The translations under genes were made by a program, and so were the position numbers. From assembly GCA_023427985.1 (NCBI GenBank), contig JAEYZM010000016.1:59297-123296 (forward strand): a DNA stretch of 64,000 nucleotides. Direction: 5' to 3'. The stretch is from Bacteroidota bacterium (GTDB lineage Bacteria > Bacteroidota > Bacteroidia > Sphingobacteriales > Sphingobacteriaceae). The notes under the pieces are model-generated. The model ran no database searches, was not told the DNA's origin, and saw only the letters and a list, made by a program, of their open reading frames with translations. Below are positions 54,507 to 63,899 of the stretch, piece after piece (position 1 is the first letter of the stretch; each line of letters starts with the position of its first letter).

Positions 54507-55062
54507 TATTATTGCCCTCCATTTTTTTAATATTTTCTTGCAAAATTGCTCTGGCTCTTGCCAGCTGAGATTTAGAAGTCCCTTCACTTATTCCAAGCTC
54601 TTCTGCTATCTCTTTGTGTGAATAACCTTCAATGGCGTACATATTGAAAATCATTCTATATCCTGGCGATAAACTTTGAACGATTCGCAGTAAATCGGCC
54701 ATATTTATTTTACTTAGTTGATTCTCTTGAACGGGTGTTTCTGGTGCATGATCAATATCTACCACCGCTAACATTCTACTATTTTTTCTGTAGAACTCAA
54801 TCGATGTATTAACCATTATTCTTCTCACCCAACCTTCAAAGGAACCATCGCCTTTAAAATCTTTTATCTTTTCAAAAATTTTGACAAATGCCACTTGCAA
54901 TATGTCTTCTGCTTCAAAATTATCCTTCGCATATCGAGCACAAACTGTGAGCATCTTAGATGCAAATGATTTATAGAGCAACTCTTGGGATTTTCTATTT
55001 CCCCGTTTGCATCCCTCAATCATTTCTTCAAGGCTTAGCTTATGTCCCAATTGTAAGCTCAT
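54490..55062 (-). CDS. ECF-type RNA polymerase sigma factor
   Basis: 190 residues. Region 2 (about 25-95, ARYAKDNFEAEDILQVAFVKIFEKIKDF) and region 4 (about 130-180, SLSPGYRMIFNMYAIEGYSHKEIAEELGISEGTSKSQLARARAIL). First gene of a three-gene operon with a membrane protein and an outer-membrane barrel; likely an envelope signalling module. Confidence 0.93.
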   Translation of the reverse strand: MSLQLGHKLSLEEMIEGCKRGNRKSQELLYKSFASKMLTVCARYAKDNFEAEDILQVAFVKIFEKIKDFKGDGSFEGWVRRIMVNTSIEFYRKNSRMLAVVDIDHAPETPVQENQLSKINMADLLRIVQSLSPGYRMIFNMYAIEGYSHKEIAEELGISEGTSKSQLARARAILQENIKKMEGNNNEALR

Positions 55063-55230
55063 TCAATTGTCTAGATGATGGTTTTTAATAAATGGTTGCA
55101 TCAATGTAGTGTTTTTTAAATATATTTAACAACGAGCTGATAATCAGTTATATATTTTTTTGTTCGAAACAATTTTAGGCCGCATTTGCTCTAATAACTA
55201 TGAAATAAAGGCCTCAACGCTAAATTTTGC

Positions 55231-55238
55231 TATTTTTG
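55231..55238 (+). promoter_or_regulatory. -7 promoter element TATTTTTG for icmF
   Basis: Exact TAnnTTTG match 18 nt before ATG 55257. The 194-bp control region holds no recognisable cobalamin riboswitch. Confidence 0.6.
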
Positions 55239-55256
55239 TTCATTCTAGCATAACAT

Positions 55257-58200
55257 ATGGAAACGATAGAAGTCTATAAACCTAAGCACAAAATCAGATT
55301 TGTTACTGCGGCATCCCTATTTGATGGGCACGATGCTACTATTAACATCATGAGAAGAATTCTACAAGCATCGGGTGCCGAAGTAATTCACCTAGGCCAC
55401 AACAGATCTGTTGACGAAGTTGTGAATTGTGCCATACAAGAAGATGTTCAAGGTATAGCCATGACCTCTTATCAAGGTGGTCATAACGAGTACTTCAAAT
55501 ACATGTACGATTTATTAAAGGAACGTGGTGCAGGACATATTAAAATATTTGCAGGCGGTGGTGGTGTAATTCTACCGACTGAAATTGAAGATTTACAGCA
55601 ATATGGCATTGCAAGAATCTACTCTCCCGATGATGGTAGAAAAATGGGCTTACAAGGGATGATCAACGATATGTTGCAACAATGCGATTTCCCAACGAAG
55701 ACTGCATTGAATGGTGAATTAAAATTAATTGCAGATAAAAATCCAGCGAAAATTGCACATGCAATTACTGTAGCTGAAAACTTCCCAGAACAAGCGGAAC
55801 AATTTTTAGAAGAGGTAAAAAAATTAATTGGCACTAAAAAGATTCCTGTCTTAGGTATTACAGGTACTGGTGGTGCTGGTAAATCATCTTTGGTCGATGA
55901 GTTGGTTCGTAGGTACATTCATGATTTTGAAAAAAATACGATCGCAATTATTTCTGTCGACCCATCGAAAAGAAAAACTGGTGGCGCTTTATTGGGCGAT
56001 AGAATTCGTATGAATGCTATTAATAACCCACGCGTGTATATGCGTTCATTAGCTACACGTCAAGCGAATTTAGCATTATCGAAATACGTTCAAGAGGCTA
56101 TTGATATTTGCAAAGCTGCTGCATACGATATGATTATCGTAGAGACATCTGGTATTGGTCAGTCGGATACAGAAATTACAGAGCATTGTGATGTGTCATT
56201 GTATGTAATGACTCCTGAATTTGGAGCTGCTACACAATTAGAAAAAATCGACATGCTGGATTTTGCCGATTTAGTGGCGATCAATAAATTCGATAAGCGT
56301 GGAGCATTAGATGCAATTCGCGATGTAAAAAAACAATACAAACGAAATCACAATAAATTCGATTTAAAAGATGAAGATGTGCCAGTGTTTGGCACCATGG
56401 CATCACAATTCAACGATCCAGGAATGAATGCATTGTACAATGCATTGATGAATAAAATCACTGAAAAAACAGGAGTAAAATTTGAGTCGACATTAAAACT
56501 GAAAATTGGTCAATCGGAAAAAGTTTACATCATTCCACCCGATCGAACTCGATATTTAGCAGAGATTGTAGAAGCAAATCAAGAATACAAGAATTGGGTG
56601 AAGGAGCAAGCAGATATTGCTCAGAAGATGTATCAATTGAAGGGTACCATCGACCTACTTGAAAAAGAAAATAAAAAAGAAGCGATTGATTCTTTGAAAG
56701 AATTATACAATCATTTAGAAGAACAATTGCATTTTGAATGTAAGCGATTGTTGAAGGAATGGCCAGAGACGCTTCGCAAATACAAGGAAGATAATTTTAT
56801 TTATAAGGTACGAGACAAAGAGATTAAGCAGGCATTGTATACTGAGTCATTATCTCGATTGCGCATACCAAAAATTTCATTGCCGAGATACGAAGCTTGG
56901 GGCGATGTGTTAACTTGGTTGTTAACAGAAAATGTTCCGGGAGAATTTCCATATGCATCGGGAGTATTTCCTTTAAAGAGAGAAGGTGAAGATCCAACTA
57001 GGATGTTCGCTGGAGAAGGAGGTCCGGAGCGTACGAACAAACGTTTCCACTATGTGTCTTTGGGTCAGCCAGCGCATCGTTTGTCCACAGCATTTGATTC
57101 GGTAACCTTATACGGTGAAGATCCACATGTTCGTCCGGATATTTACGGGAAGATTGGAAATTCTGGTGTGAGTGTTGCGACCTTAGATGATGCAAAAAAA
57201 TTATACAGCGGATTTAATTTATGTCATCCTTCTACATCGGTATCCATGACTATTAATGGTCCTGCACCAATGTTATTAGGCTTCTTCATGAATACAGCGA
57301 TTGATCAACAATGCGAATTGTACATTAAAGAGCATGGTTTGGAAGCTGAAGTGAATAAAAAAATTGATGAAATTTATAAAGCAAAAGGTGTAGCTCGTCC
57401 GAAATATAATGGAACCTTACCTGAAGGTAACGATGGCTTAGGCTTAATGTTATTAGGGGTTACAGGCGATCAAGTATTACCTAAGGATGTGTACGAAAAA
57501 ATAAAAGCGTATGCCATTTCAACGGTAAGAGGAACAGTTCAAGCAGATATTTTGAAAGAAGATCAAGCGCAGAACACTTGTATTTTTTCTACAGAGTTTG
57601 CGTTGAGAATGATGGGCGATATCCAACAGTACTTTATCGATAATAAGGTTCGAAATTTTTATTCGGTTTCCATTTCGGGATATCATATTGCTGAAGCTGG
57701 TGCAAATCCAATTTCTCAATTGGCATTTACCTTGAGTAATGGCTTTACTTTTGTTGAATATTATTTGAGTAGAGGAATGCATATCGATGATTTCGCTCCG
57801 AATTTATCGTTCTTCTTCTCAAATGGTATTGACCCTGAATATGCAGTGATTGGTAGAGTGGCTAGAAGAATTTGGTCGAAGGCCATCAAGTACAAATACA
57901 AAGGGAATGATCGCTCGCAAAAATTAAAATACCATATCCAAACATCGGGTAGATCATTGCATGCACAAGAGATTGACTTCAATGATATCAGAACTACCTT
58001 GCAAGCATTGTATGCAATTTATGACAATTGCAATTCATTGCATACGAATGCATACGATGAGGCAATCACCACTCCTACTGAGGAATCGGTAAGAAGAGCG
58101 ATGGCAATTCAGTTAATCATCAACAGAGAATTAGGTTTAGCTAAGAATGAGAATCCATTACAAGGTGCATTCATTATTGAAGAGCTAACCGATTTAGTTG

Positions 58201-58628
58201 AGGAGGCAGTACTTGCTGAGTTCAAACGTATTTCCGATAGAGGTGGAGTTTTAGGTGCAATGGAAACTATGTATCAAAGAGGAAAGATACAAGAAGAATC
58301 CTTGTACTATGAAACCTTGAAACATACAGGTGAATTCCCTATTGTGGGTGTGAATACTTTCCTAAACAAAAACGGTTCACCAACAATTGTTCCTGCTGAA
58401 GTCATTAGAGCAACAGAAGAAGAGAAGCAATATCAAATTTCTTCATTGAAAGCTTTCCAAGATAGAAATGCAGAGCAATCCGAAAAAGCATTATTGCAAT
58501 TACAACAAGCGGCTATATTGAACAAAAATATTTTCAATGAGTTGATGGAAGTAACAAAAGTTTGTTCATTAGGACAGATATCAAATGCATTGTATCAGGT
58601 AGGCGGACAGTATAGAAGAAATATGTAG
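55257..58628 (+). CDS. icmF: fused isobutyryl-CoA mutase IcmF
   Basis: Interconverts isobutyryl-CoA and n-butyryl-CoA using adenosylcobalamin. 1123 residues in the IcmF order: B12-binding domain (about 10-145; lower-ligand H25 in FDGHDATIN), MeaB-like P-loop GTPase (about 190-420; GITGTGGAGKSSLVDEL), linker, then the mutase barrel (about 540-1120). The substrate-pocket segment ASGVFPLKREGEDPTRMFAGE has the IcmF rather than methylmalonyl-CoA mutase form. The built-in GTPase chaperones cofactor loading. Monocistronic with its own terminator. Related fusions can also act on isovaleryl/pivalyl-CoA, so substrate range is open. Confidence 0.93.
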   Translation: METIEVYKPKHKIRFVTAASLFDGHDATINIMRRILQASGAEVIHLGHNRSVDEVVNCAIQEDVQGIAMTSYQGGHNEYFKYMYDLLKERGAGHIKIFAGGGGVILPTEIEDLQQYGIARIYSPDDGRKMGLQGMINDMLQQCDFPTKTALNGELKLIADKNPAKIAHAITVAENFPEQAEQFLEEVKKLIGTKKIPVLGITGTGGAGKSSLVDELVRRYIHDFEKNTIAIISVDPSKRKTGGALLGDRIRMNAINNPRVYMRSLATRQANLALSKYVQEAIDICKAAAYDMIIVETSGIGQSDTEITEHCDVSLYVMTPEFGAATQLEKIDMLDFADLVAINKFDKRGALDAIRDVKKQYKRNHNKFDLKDEDVPVFGTMASQFNDPGMNALYNALMNKITEKTGVKFESTLKLKIGQSEKVYIIPPDRTRYLAEIVEANQEYKNWVKEQADIAQKMYQLKGTIDLLEKENKKEAIDSLKELYNHLEEQLHFECKRLLKEWPETLRKYKEDNFIYKVRDKEIKQALYTESLSRLRIPKISLPRYEAWGDVLTWLLTENVPGEFPYASGVFPLKREGEDPTRMFAGEGGPERTNKRFHYVSLGQPAHRLSTAFDSVTLYGEDPHVRPDIYGKIGNSGVSVATLDDAKKLYSGFNLCHPSTSVSMTINGPAPMLLGFFMNTAIDQQCELYIKEHGLEAEVNKKIDEIYKAKGVARPKYNGTLPEGNDGLGLMLLGVTGDQVLPKDVYEKIKAYAISTVRGTVQADILKEDQAQNTCIFSTEFALRMMGDIQQYFIDNKVRNFYSVSISGYHIAEAGANPISQLAFTLSNGFTFVEYYLSRGMHIDDFAPNLSFFFSNGIDPEYAVIGRVARRIWSKAIKYKYKGNDRSQKLKYHIQTSGRSLHAQEIDFNDIRTTLQALYAIYDNCNSLHTNAYDEAITTPTEESVRRAMAIQLIINRELGLAKNENPLQGAFIIEELTDLVEEAVLAEFKRISDRGGVLGAMETMYQRGKIQEESLYYETLKHTGEFPIVGVNTFLNKNGSPTIVPAEVIRATEEEKQYQISSLKAFQDRNAEQSEKALLQLQQAAILNKNIFNELMEVTKVCSLGQISNALYQVGGQYRRNM

Positions 58629-58651
58629 CGAAACTTTTTTGTGTAAAATTT

Positions 58652-58676
58652 AAGGAGACCTATGGTCTCCTTTTTA
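58652..58676 (+). terminator. Rho-independent terminator after icmF
   Basis: AAGGAGACC-TAT-GGTCTCCTT: 9-bp arms followed by a T-tract, 23 nt after the icmF stop. Confidence 0.9.
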
Positions 58677-58737
58677 TTTTGTGATGAAAGGTAAGGGTAT
58701 ATTCTAGCTTTTATGTCATAACTGAAAATAAATGTCT

Positions 58738-60132
58738 ATGAAAAAGCTTATCGGTATTAGTATCATTCTAATAATAGTTTTCACAACTGTTTTTGTGCAA
58801 GCGCAGGGCTTGTTAGAAAGGAAGCATCAGATTAAAGTATTGGATGGAAAGCAAAAGCTCCTATTAAAGAAAAATAATAAAAGTAAGATTAATCTATTTA
58901 GATCAAGTGCAATCAAGCGCGCTGCCAAGTCGGATTACTTTGAATGGGATGAGAATAGTTCTGGTTGGAAATATTATTACAAATCGGAAATCAGCTATAA
59001 TAGCTCGGGATTGATTATTGGAGAAATCATGTATGATGAGCAGGATAATGAAATGTATAAGACAAGTTATACATACGATATTCAGAATCGATTATTGAAT
59101 TATCAGGCCGATATGAAATTGAGTGCGAACACTTGGATGCCTATGGAAAAATATGTGTACGAGTACAATTCGGATGGTGATATTGTGCTTGAAGAACAAT
59201 CGTATTATACAGGAACAGAATGGCTGGTTGCGTATGGAAAAAAATCATTCGTGAGTGCCGACATTAATTTGCAAACAAAAACAGTGATTAATTTGGAAAA
59301 TTATTCGAGTGGTTACGATACCATAGATCAGTATATTTATCATTATAATGCAAATAATTTAATTGTAAGCGAAGAGTTCTATCAGTATTACGATGGAGAA
59401 TTTATTCCTTCTGCACAATACGAATATTTATACGATCAAAATAATGTTGATACGGGAATGATAAAAAAAATGTGGGATGGATCTGCTTGGAGAAATCAAC
59501 TTTTATATTGTGAATACACTTGGGACAATGCACAAAAAGAATTCTTATCAAGCTGTTCTATTTATTATTTCTCATTTAATGGTTTACAACTTCATCAAAG
59601 AGAGACATACACACGTGATGCGAACGGTAGTTTTTCTTACTTATTAGAAGATGAGTACAATGGCACATGGCAAGGGAATATGAGAATTACAATTGTTAAC
59701 GATGAGAATAACAATAGAATATTATACGATTACGATTTAAACTTTGGAAATGGCTGGGAACAACTATTCATGATTGTTGAGGAATATTTATACGATTCAG
59801 AAAACAATATGTTGAGCCATATTTATAGAGAAAGTAATAGCAATGGAATCTTAGAAAATAAGTACAAGATTTTATATTCAGATTACAAAGTTGTTTCAGG
59901 AATACGAAACAATAAATCGATACAAATGAGGACATATCCAAATCCTTGTACAGAAACTATTTTCATCGATCAAAATGAATTAATCAATAAAGAATATAAA
60001 ATTTATTCCTTAAGTGCTCAACTTATACAATCTGGAATTTTAAATGAGAATGAAATTAAAATTCATTCATTAAAGAGTGGAATGTATATTTTGAAAATAG
60101 ATAATTATCAGTCGACATTCATTAAGGAATAA
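58738..60132 (+). CDS. secreted YD/Tyr-rich repeat protein with T9SS type A sorting domain
   Basis: 464 residues from ATG 58738 (MKKLIGISIILIIVFTTVFVQAQ; an ATG two codons earlier is equally possible). The mature part (about 60-385) has 6-7 divergent repeats of roughly 40-50 residues built on Y.Y...N and alternating aromatic strands (YVYEYNSDGDIVLEEQSYY; YIYHYNANNLIVSEEFYQY; YEYLYDQNNVDTGMIKKMW), like RHS/YD-type beta repeats. T9SS sorting domain about 395-464 (RTYPNPCTETIFIDQN). Surface protein; partner unknown. Confidence 0.82.
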   Translation: MKKLIGISIILIIVFTTVFVQAQGLLERKHQIKVLDGKQKLLLKKNNKSKINLFRSSAIKRAAKSDYFEWDENSSGWKYYYKSEISYNSSGLIIGEIMYDEQDNEMYKTSYTYDIQNRLLNYQADMKLSANTWMPMEKYVYEYNSDGDIVLEEQSYYTGTEWLVAYGKKSFVSADINLQTKTVINLENYSSGYDTIDQYIYHYNANNLIVSEEFYQYYDGEFIPSAQYEYLYDQNNVDTGMIKKMWDGSAWRNQLLYCEYTWDNAQKEFLSSCSIYYFSFNGLQLHQRETYTRDANGSFSYLLEDEYNGTWQGNMRITIVNDENNNRILYDYDLNFGNGWEQLFMIVEEYLYDSENNMLSHIYRESNSNGILENKYKILYSDYKVVSGIRNNKSIQMRTYPNPCTETIFIDQNELINKEYKIYSLSAQLIQSGILNENEIKIHSLKSGMYILKIDNYQSTFIKE

Positions 60133-60144
60133 TCACATCGTACA

Positions 60145-61560
60145 TCATTTTAGTTTTAGTTTATACGCTTCAGATTTGAAAGGGATTCGAACATTTTTGA
60201 ATCCCTTTTCATTTAATTTCTCTGCAAAATATTCTTGAGCCTCAAGTACTCCATGAACTAAAAAAACTGTATCTACTTTTTCAGGTTCCTGACAATTTAG
60301 AAATCGCATCAATTCCGAATAATCGGCATGAGCGCTATAAGAAGAAATGACCTCGACTTTAGCATTCACTTCGAATTCTCTACCATAAATTTGTATGTTT
60401 TTATGCCCAGCTAAAAGCTTACCACCAATGGTGCTAGGTTCACAATAACCAACGATTAATAAAGTGTTTTTAGGATCCTCGATGTATCTCGTTAAATGAT
60501 GTTTAATTCTACCTGCATCCATCATACCAGATGCGGCAATGATAATAGCTGGTTCATCGTCTTCGTTAATCGCTTTAGATTCTTCTACACTTTTTGTATA
60601 ATACAAATTGGGAAATGCAAATGGATCGGGATCTTGCTCCATGTATTCAAGAATATCCTCATTAAAATAATTGGTATGATTGCGCATTATTTTAGTTGCA
60701 GCCGTTGAAAGTGGACTATCAACAAACACTTTCACTTTAGGTAGTTTACCCTCGGTTCGCATACGATCTAATGCATAAACTATCTCTTGCGTTCTTCCTA
60801 AACTAAACGCAGGTATTAATAATTTACCACGATTCTGTATGCATGTTTCATTCACGGCATCCAATAATTTTTGTTCAGCATTTTCAGTATCGTCATGAAG
60901 TCTGTTCCCGTATGTACTTTCCAATAAAATATAATCGGCTTGAGGAAAATCTTCGGGGGCTTTTAATATTCTATCTCGATATCTTCCAACGTCGCCACTA
61001 AAAAACAATCGCGTCACTACATCGGCCTTCTTAAATTCCAGAGTAATACAAGCACTGCCGAGAATGTGGCCGGCATCGGTAAATAGTAGTCGAATGTTTT
61101 CATTGATGTCGAAATACTCATCCATTTTAATGGGATGAAATAATGAGAAACATTTTTCTACATCGTCCATATCGTAAAGTGGCTGAAGTGGTTTTCGGCC
61201 TTCTCGTTTTCGTTTTTTATTGATAAATTCAACATCGGCCTCTTGAATTTTAGCCGAATCGGCAAGCATTACATTTAGCACATCAAAGGTCGCAGCGGTG
61301 GATAAGATTTTACCTTTGAAACCTTGCTTCACAAGATTTGGAATATTGCCAGTATGATCGATGTGTGCATGAGAAACAATAAGTAGGTCGATGTCGTGCA
61401 CCGGGAAACCGAAATGCCTATTCACATCGGGATCATCGGAAGATTGAACTAATCCACAATCAAGTAAAATTTTTGTTCCATCATGAGCTGTGATGAGGTG
61501 CTTGGAGCCTGTGACTTCTTGAGCTGCGCCCCAAAATTCGATTGAAATAAAATCGTACAT
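60145..61560 (-). CDS. MBL-fold beta-CASP ribonuclease-like protein
   Basis: 471 residues. Metallo-beta-lactamase motif HAHIDHTGNIP near 60-70, downstream ligands in DAGHILGSACITLEF and SGDVGR, and the beta-CASP motifs around LIPAFSLGRTQEIVY, ASGMMDAGRI and the C-terminal SAHADYSE. Matches the CPSF-like/YsH group of RNA-processing nucleases (COG1236). Divergent from the ATP-cone nuclease gene with only 16 bp between start codons, so their promoters overlap the opposite coding regions and expression is probably linked. Confidence 0.9.
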   Translation of the reverse strand: MYDFISIEFWGAAQEVTGSKHLITAHDGTKILLDCGLVQSSDDPDVNRHFGFPVHDIDLLIVSHAHIDHTGNIPNLVKQGFKGKILSTAATFDVLNVMLADSAKIQEADVEFINKKRKREGRKPLQPLYDMDDVEKCFSLFHPIKMDEYFDINENIRLLFTDAGHILGSACITLEFKKADVVTRLFFSGDVGRYRDRILKAPEDFPQADYILLESTYGNRLHDDTENAEQKLLDAVNETCIQNRGKLLIPAFSLGRTQEIVYALDRMRTEGKLPKVKVFVDSPLSTAATKIMRNHTNYFNEDILEYMEQDPDPFAFPNLYYTKSVEESKAINEDDEPAIIIAASGMMDAGRIKHHLTRYIEDPKNTLLIVGYCEPSTIGGKLLAGHKNIQIYGREFEVNAKVEVISSYSAHADYSELMRFLNCQEPEKVDTVFLVHGVLEAQEYFAEKLNEKGFKNVRIPFKSEAYKLKLK

Positions 61561-61576
61561 TAGACTTGAATTTAAT

Positions 61577-62398
61577 ATGAAAGATACGCATTATTTTATT
61601 GAAAAATCTGGTGGTGATTTAGCTGAGTTTTCTGAGATAAAATTATTGAACTCATTAATTCATTCTGGTGCGAGTGATGAAATTGCACATCAGATTGTGG
61701 CAGAAATCAAAAAGAATTTAGAAAATGGAATGTCGAGTCGTAAAATTTTCAGAACGGCATTTAAATTATTGCGTAAGTATGCTCGAAGCATTGCATCGAA
61801 ATACAAATTAAAAGATGGCATAATGGAGCTAGGTCCAGCGGGATATGCATTTGAAAAATTTGTTGCAGAATTAATGCGTGCAATGGGATATAGGTGTGAA
61901 GTGAGTGTAGTATTAGCAGGGCATTGTGTGAATCATGAAATTGATGTTATAGCCGAAAAAGGTAAGAAGACGATCTTAATTGAATGTAAATATCATAACC
62001 TGTTGCACATTAAATGTGATGTAAAAGTGCCATTATATATTAGGTCAAGATACAATGATATATTACGCAAGAAGGGTTATGCCGATTTCGAAGGTTGGTT
62101 GGTAACCAATACAAAGTTTACAGACGATGCGTATACCTATGGTACCTGTTCTGGTTTACATTTATTAAGTTGGGATCAACCATCTGGATCCGGATTAAAA
62201 AATTTAATCGACATGCATCGACTATTTCCTATTACTTGTTTGACATTATTAACGAAGCAAGAGAAAGAGCAATTGTTAGCGGAAGGAATTGTACTTTGTA
62301 AGACTTTATTTGAGAAAAAAGAATTGTTGAAAAAATACATCAACAGTAAAACAAGAGTTAACAGTATTGAGAGAGAAATTGAGCAGTTACTAATATAG
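61577..62398 (+). CDS. ATP-cone + Mrr-like PD-(D/E)xK endonuclease fusion
   Basis: 273 residues. N-terminal ATP-cone (about 8-90, FIEKSGGDLAEFSEIKLLNS, Arg/Lys-rich end FRTAFKLLRKYAR), the nucleotide-sensing domain of NrdR and ribonucleotide reductases. Then a restriction-endonuclease-like core (about 85-170): E93, D123 in HEIDVIAE and E136-x-K138 in LIECKYH form a PD-(D/E)xK site. The C-terminus (about 175-273) is helical. Not a ribonucleotide reductase part. Likely a nuclease gated by ATP/dATP; DNA or RNA target unknown. Promoter TAGACTTG (one mismatch from TAnnTTTG) at 61561. Confidence 0.85.
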   Translation: MKDTHYFIEKSGGDLAEFSEIKLLNSLIHSGASDEIAHQIVAEIKKNLENGMSSRKIFRTAFKLLRKYARSIASKYKLKDGIMELGPAGYAFEKFVAELMRAMGYRCEVSVVLAGHCVNHEIDVIAEKGKKTILIECKYHNLLHIKCDVKVPLYIRSRYNDILRKKGYADFEGWLVTNTKFTDDAYTYGTCSGLHLLSWDQPSGSGLKNLIDMHRLFPITCLTLLTKQEKEQLLAEGIVLCKTLFEKKELLKKYINSKTRVNSIEREIEQLLI

Positions 62399-62477
62399 TA
62401 ACGAAGCTATCGGAAAATATTTATCCAAAAAAAGGAACTAAGTATATTGCTTTAATTATTAAAATATTAACAATACA

Positions 62478-62509
62478 CTTAATTCCTTAATAACTTAATT
62501 TCTTAAGCT
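62478..62509. repeat. 8-bp tandem repeat CTTAATNN x4
   Basis: CTTAATTC, CTTAATAA, CTTAATTT and CTTAAGCT in succession, in the 115-bp gap before the desaturase stop. The base word CTTAATT reappears in the heptamer array at 63706. No gene or clear terminator seen in this gap. Confidence 0.6.
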
Positions 62510-62513
62510 AATA

Positions 62514-63494
62514 TTATCTTTTTACCCAAGAGAATTCATACTCCAATTCTGGAGTTTTCATGCGTTCTGCAATGCGGGTTAAACGATCTGGCAAAGCCAT
62601 TAAATAATCACGTGCTTTTTCACCCGCATCATTTAATTCTTTAATACTTTCTAACTGCCATTCTTTAATCAAATGCTTAAGAATATCTACGTAGTCGGCA
62701 GATGTATACACGCCTAAACGTTGAGCTGCATTAGAAAAATGTTCAAAAGTATTCACAGCAGTTTTGCCAGCTTCTTTTAATAAATGGGCAGGCATTACAA
62801 TTTTTTTGCGCATCATATCTTCGAAAGCAATCAATACTTCTGATGCATCTACTTTAATAATTTCTTTTATGAACGCTTGATATGCATTTGCATGTCGAGC
62901 TTCATCAGCTGCTACAACTCCGCACATCTTAGCTAAAAGTGAATCACCACTTTTTTTCGAAAGCGAGGCTACTCTTCTATGTGAGATATTTGTAGCCATT
63001 TCTTGAAAGGATGTATATACAAAATTTCTATATGGATCTCTATCCGTGCCAATATCAAAACCATCTGCAATTAGATATTGAGTTGAAACTTCTAATTGAC
63101 GCATATCTACTCTACCAGATAGATATAAGTATTTATTCAACAAATCACCATGTCGGTTTTCTTCAGCAGTCCAATGACGTAACCATTTCATCCAACCACC
63201 TTCTTCGTCTTTAGATACGCCTTCTACGGTGGCTAACCATGATTCGTAAGTAGGTAAGGCTTCTTCAGTGATGGTGTCACCGATAAGTACAATCATTAAA
63301 TCGTAAGGTAATTCACGAGCTGATTCTTGTAATTCTTTTACTTTGTCGTAAAATTCTGGCTTAGATGAATCAGGCAAGAAGTCTGTAGGTTGCCAAATTT
63401 CTTCTACAGGCTTTAAAAAATTAAACATATTTGAGAGCATGAAGCTTTCAATATGCTTCATTACTTCTCTTCTTTTTTCTTCAAAATATTTCAC
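62514..63494 (-). CDS. acyl-ACP desaturase (soluble diiron type)
   Basis: 326 residues from GTG 63494; the next in-frame ATG (63461) would shorten the N-terminus by 11 residues and is a real alternative. Diiron ligands in TAEENRHGDLL (first EExxH) and ADEARHANAY (second), with KPVEEIWQPTDFLPDSS near the N-terminus, the hallmark of plant-type acyl-ACP desaturases (FA_desaturase_2). Inserts a double bond into acyl-ACP for membrane fluidity. Monocistronic, next to the rRNA region. Confidence 0.92.
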   Translation of the reverse strand: MKYFEEKRREVMKHIESFMLSNMFNFLKPVEEIWQPTDFLPDSSKPEFYDKVKELQESARELPYDLMIVLIGDTITEEALPTYESWLATVEGVSKDEEGGWMKWLRHWTAEENRHGDLLNKYLYLSGRVDMRQLEVSTQYLIADGFDIGTDRDPYRNFVYTSFQEMATNISHRRVASLSKKSGDSLLAKMCGVVAADEARHANAYQAFIKEIIKVDASEVLIAFEDMMRKKIVMPAHLLKEAGKTAVNTFEHFSNAAQRLGVYTSADYVDILKHLIKEWQLESIKELNDAGEKARDYLMALPDRLTRIAERMKTPELEYEFSWVKR

Positions 63495-63548
63495 GTTGCA
63501 AGATACTAATTTCTGATTGAAAATCTGAAATTAGTATGCTAGTTTGCT

Positions 63549-63568
63549 ATCCCGATAGCTATCGGGAT
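63549..63568. repeat. 20-bp perfect palindrome
   Basis: ATCCCGATAGCTATCGGGAT, fully self-complementary, in the gap between the desaturase and the 5S gene. No T-tract on either side. First of four repetitive elements in this intergenic region. Confidence 0.7.
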
Positions 63569-63588
63569 GCTAATCCTGTAGATGGAGT

Positions 63589-63609
63589 GACTAGAGACTA
63601 GAGACTAGT
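63589..63609. repeat. heptamer array GACTAGA x3
   Basis: GACTAGA, GACTAGA, GACTAGT in tandem, period 7. Confidence 0.8.
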
Positions 63610-63705
63610 TTAGAGTTGTTAGTTTTAGTGGAGAGTGGTTGCTCTATGTAGGTCATGCTAGATTTAGATTTTCTTTCTTTAAAAGCAATTACCTTTCATT
63701 CTACA

Positions 63706-63754
63706 CTTAATTCTTAGTTCTTAGTTCTTAATTCTTCACTCTTAATTCTTAATT
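63706..63754. repeat. heptamer array CTTAATT x7
   Basis: Seven units of exactly 7 bp: CTTAATT, CTTAGTT, CTTAGTT, CTTAATT, CTTCACT, CTTAATT, CTTAATT. Confidence 0.85.
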
Positions 63755-63808
63755 CAACACCGTATTCTTAAATCAATTGCAAGAACATCCTTAGTTCACA
63801 TTATGCTG

Positions 63809-63850
63809 TACGCAATACGCAATTCGCACTACGCGGTACGCTGTACGCGC
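63809..63850. repeat. heptamer array TACGCNN x6
   Basis: TACGC (once TTCGC) begins at 63809, 63816, 63823, 63830, 63837 and 63844, exactly 7 bp apart; the last two bases of each unit vary (AA, AA, AC, GG, TG, GC). The 63495-63898 gap holds only these repeats, the palindrome and the 5S terminator; no gene seen. Confidence 0.85.
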
Positions 63851-63860
63851 TATTACAAAC

Positions 63861-63892
63861 AAAAAGCCCCGATACATTTCTGTTCGGGGCTT
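63861..63892 (-). terminator. Rho-independent terminator of the rRNA operon
   Basis: AAGCCCCGA / TCGGGGCTT, 9-bp arms, 11-nt loop; on the minus strand followed by TTTTTGTTTG. Lies just beyond the 3' end of 5S rRNA. Confidence 0.9.
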
Positions 63893-63899
63893 AATAAAG

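Noticed and set aside
55063..55256. Possible cobalamin riboswitch before icmF
   Set aside because: No B12-box-like sequence or long conserved hairpin set in the 194-bp region; only a -7 promoter element is visible.
63495..63898. Possible CRISPR array in the repeat-rich gap
   Set aside because: Units are 7 bp without spacers, and no cas genes are in the window.
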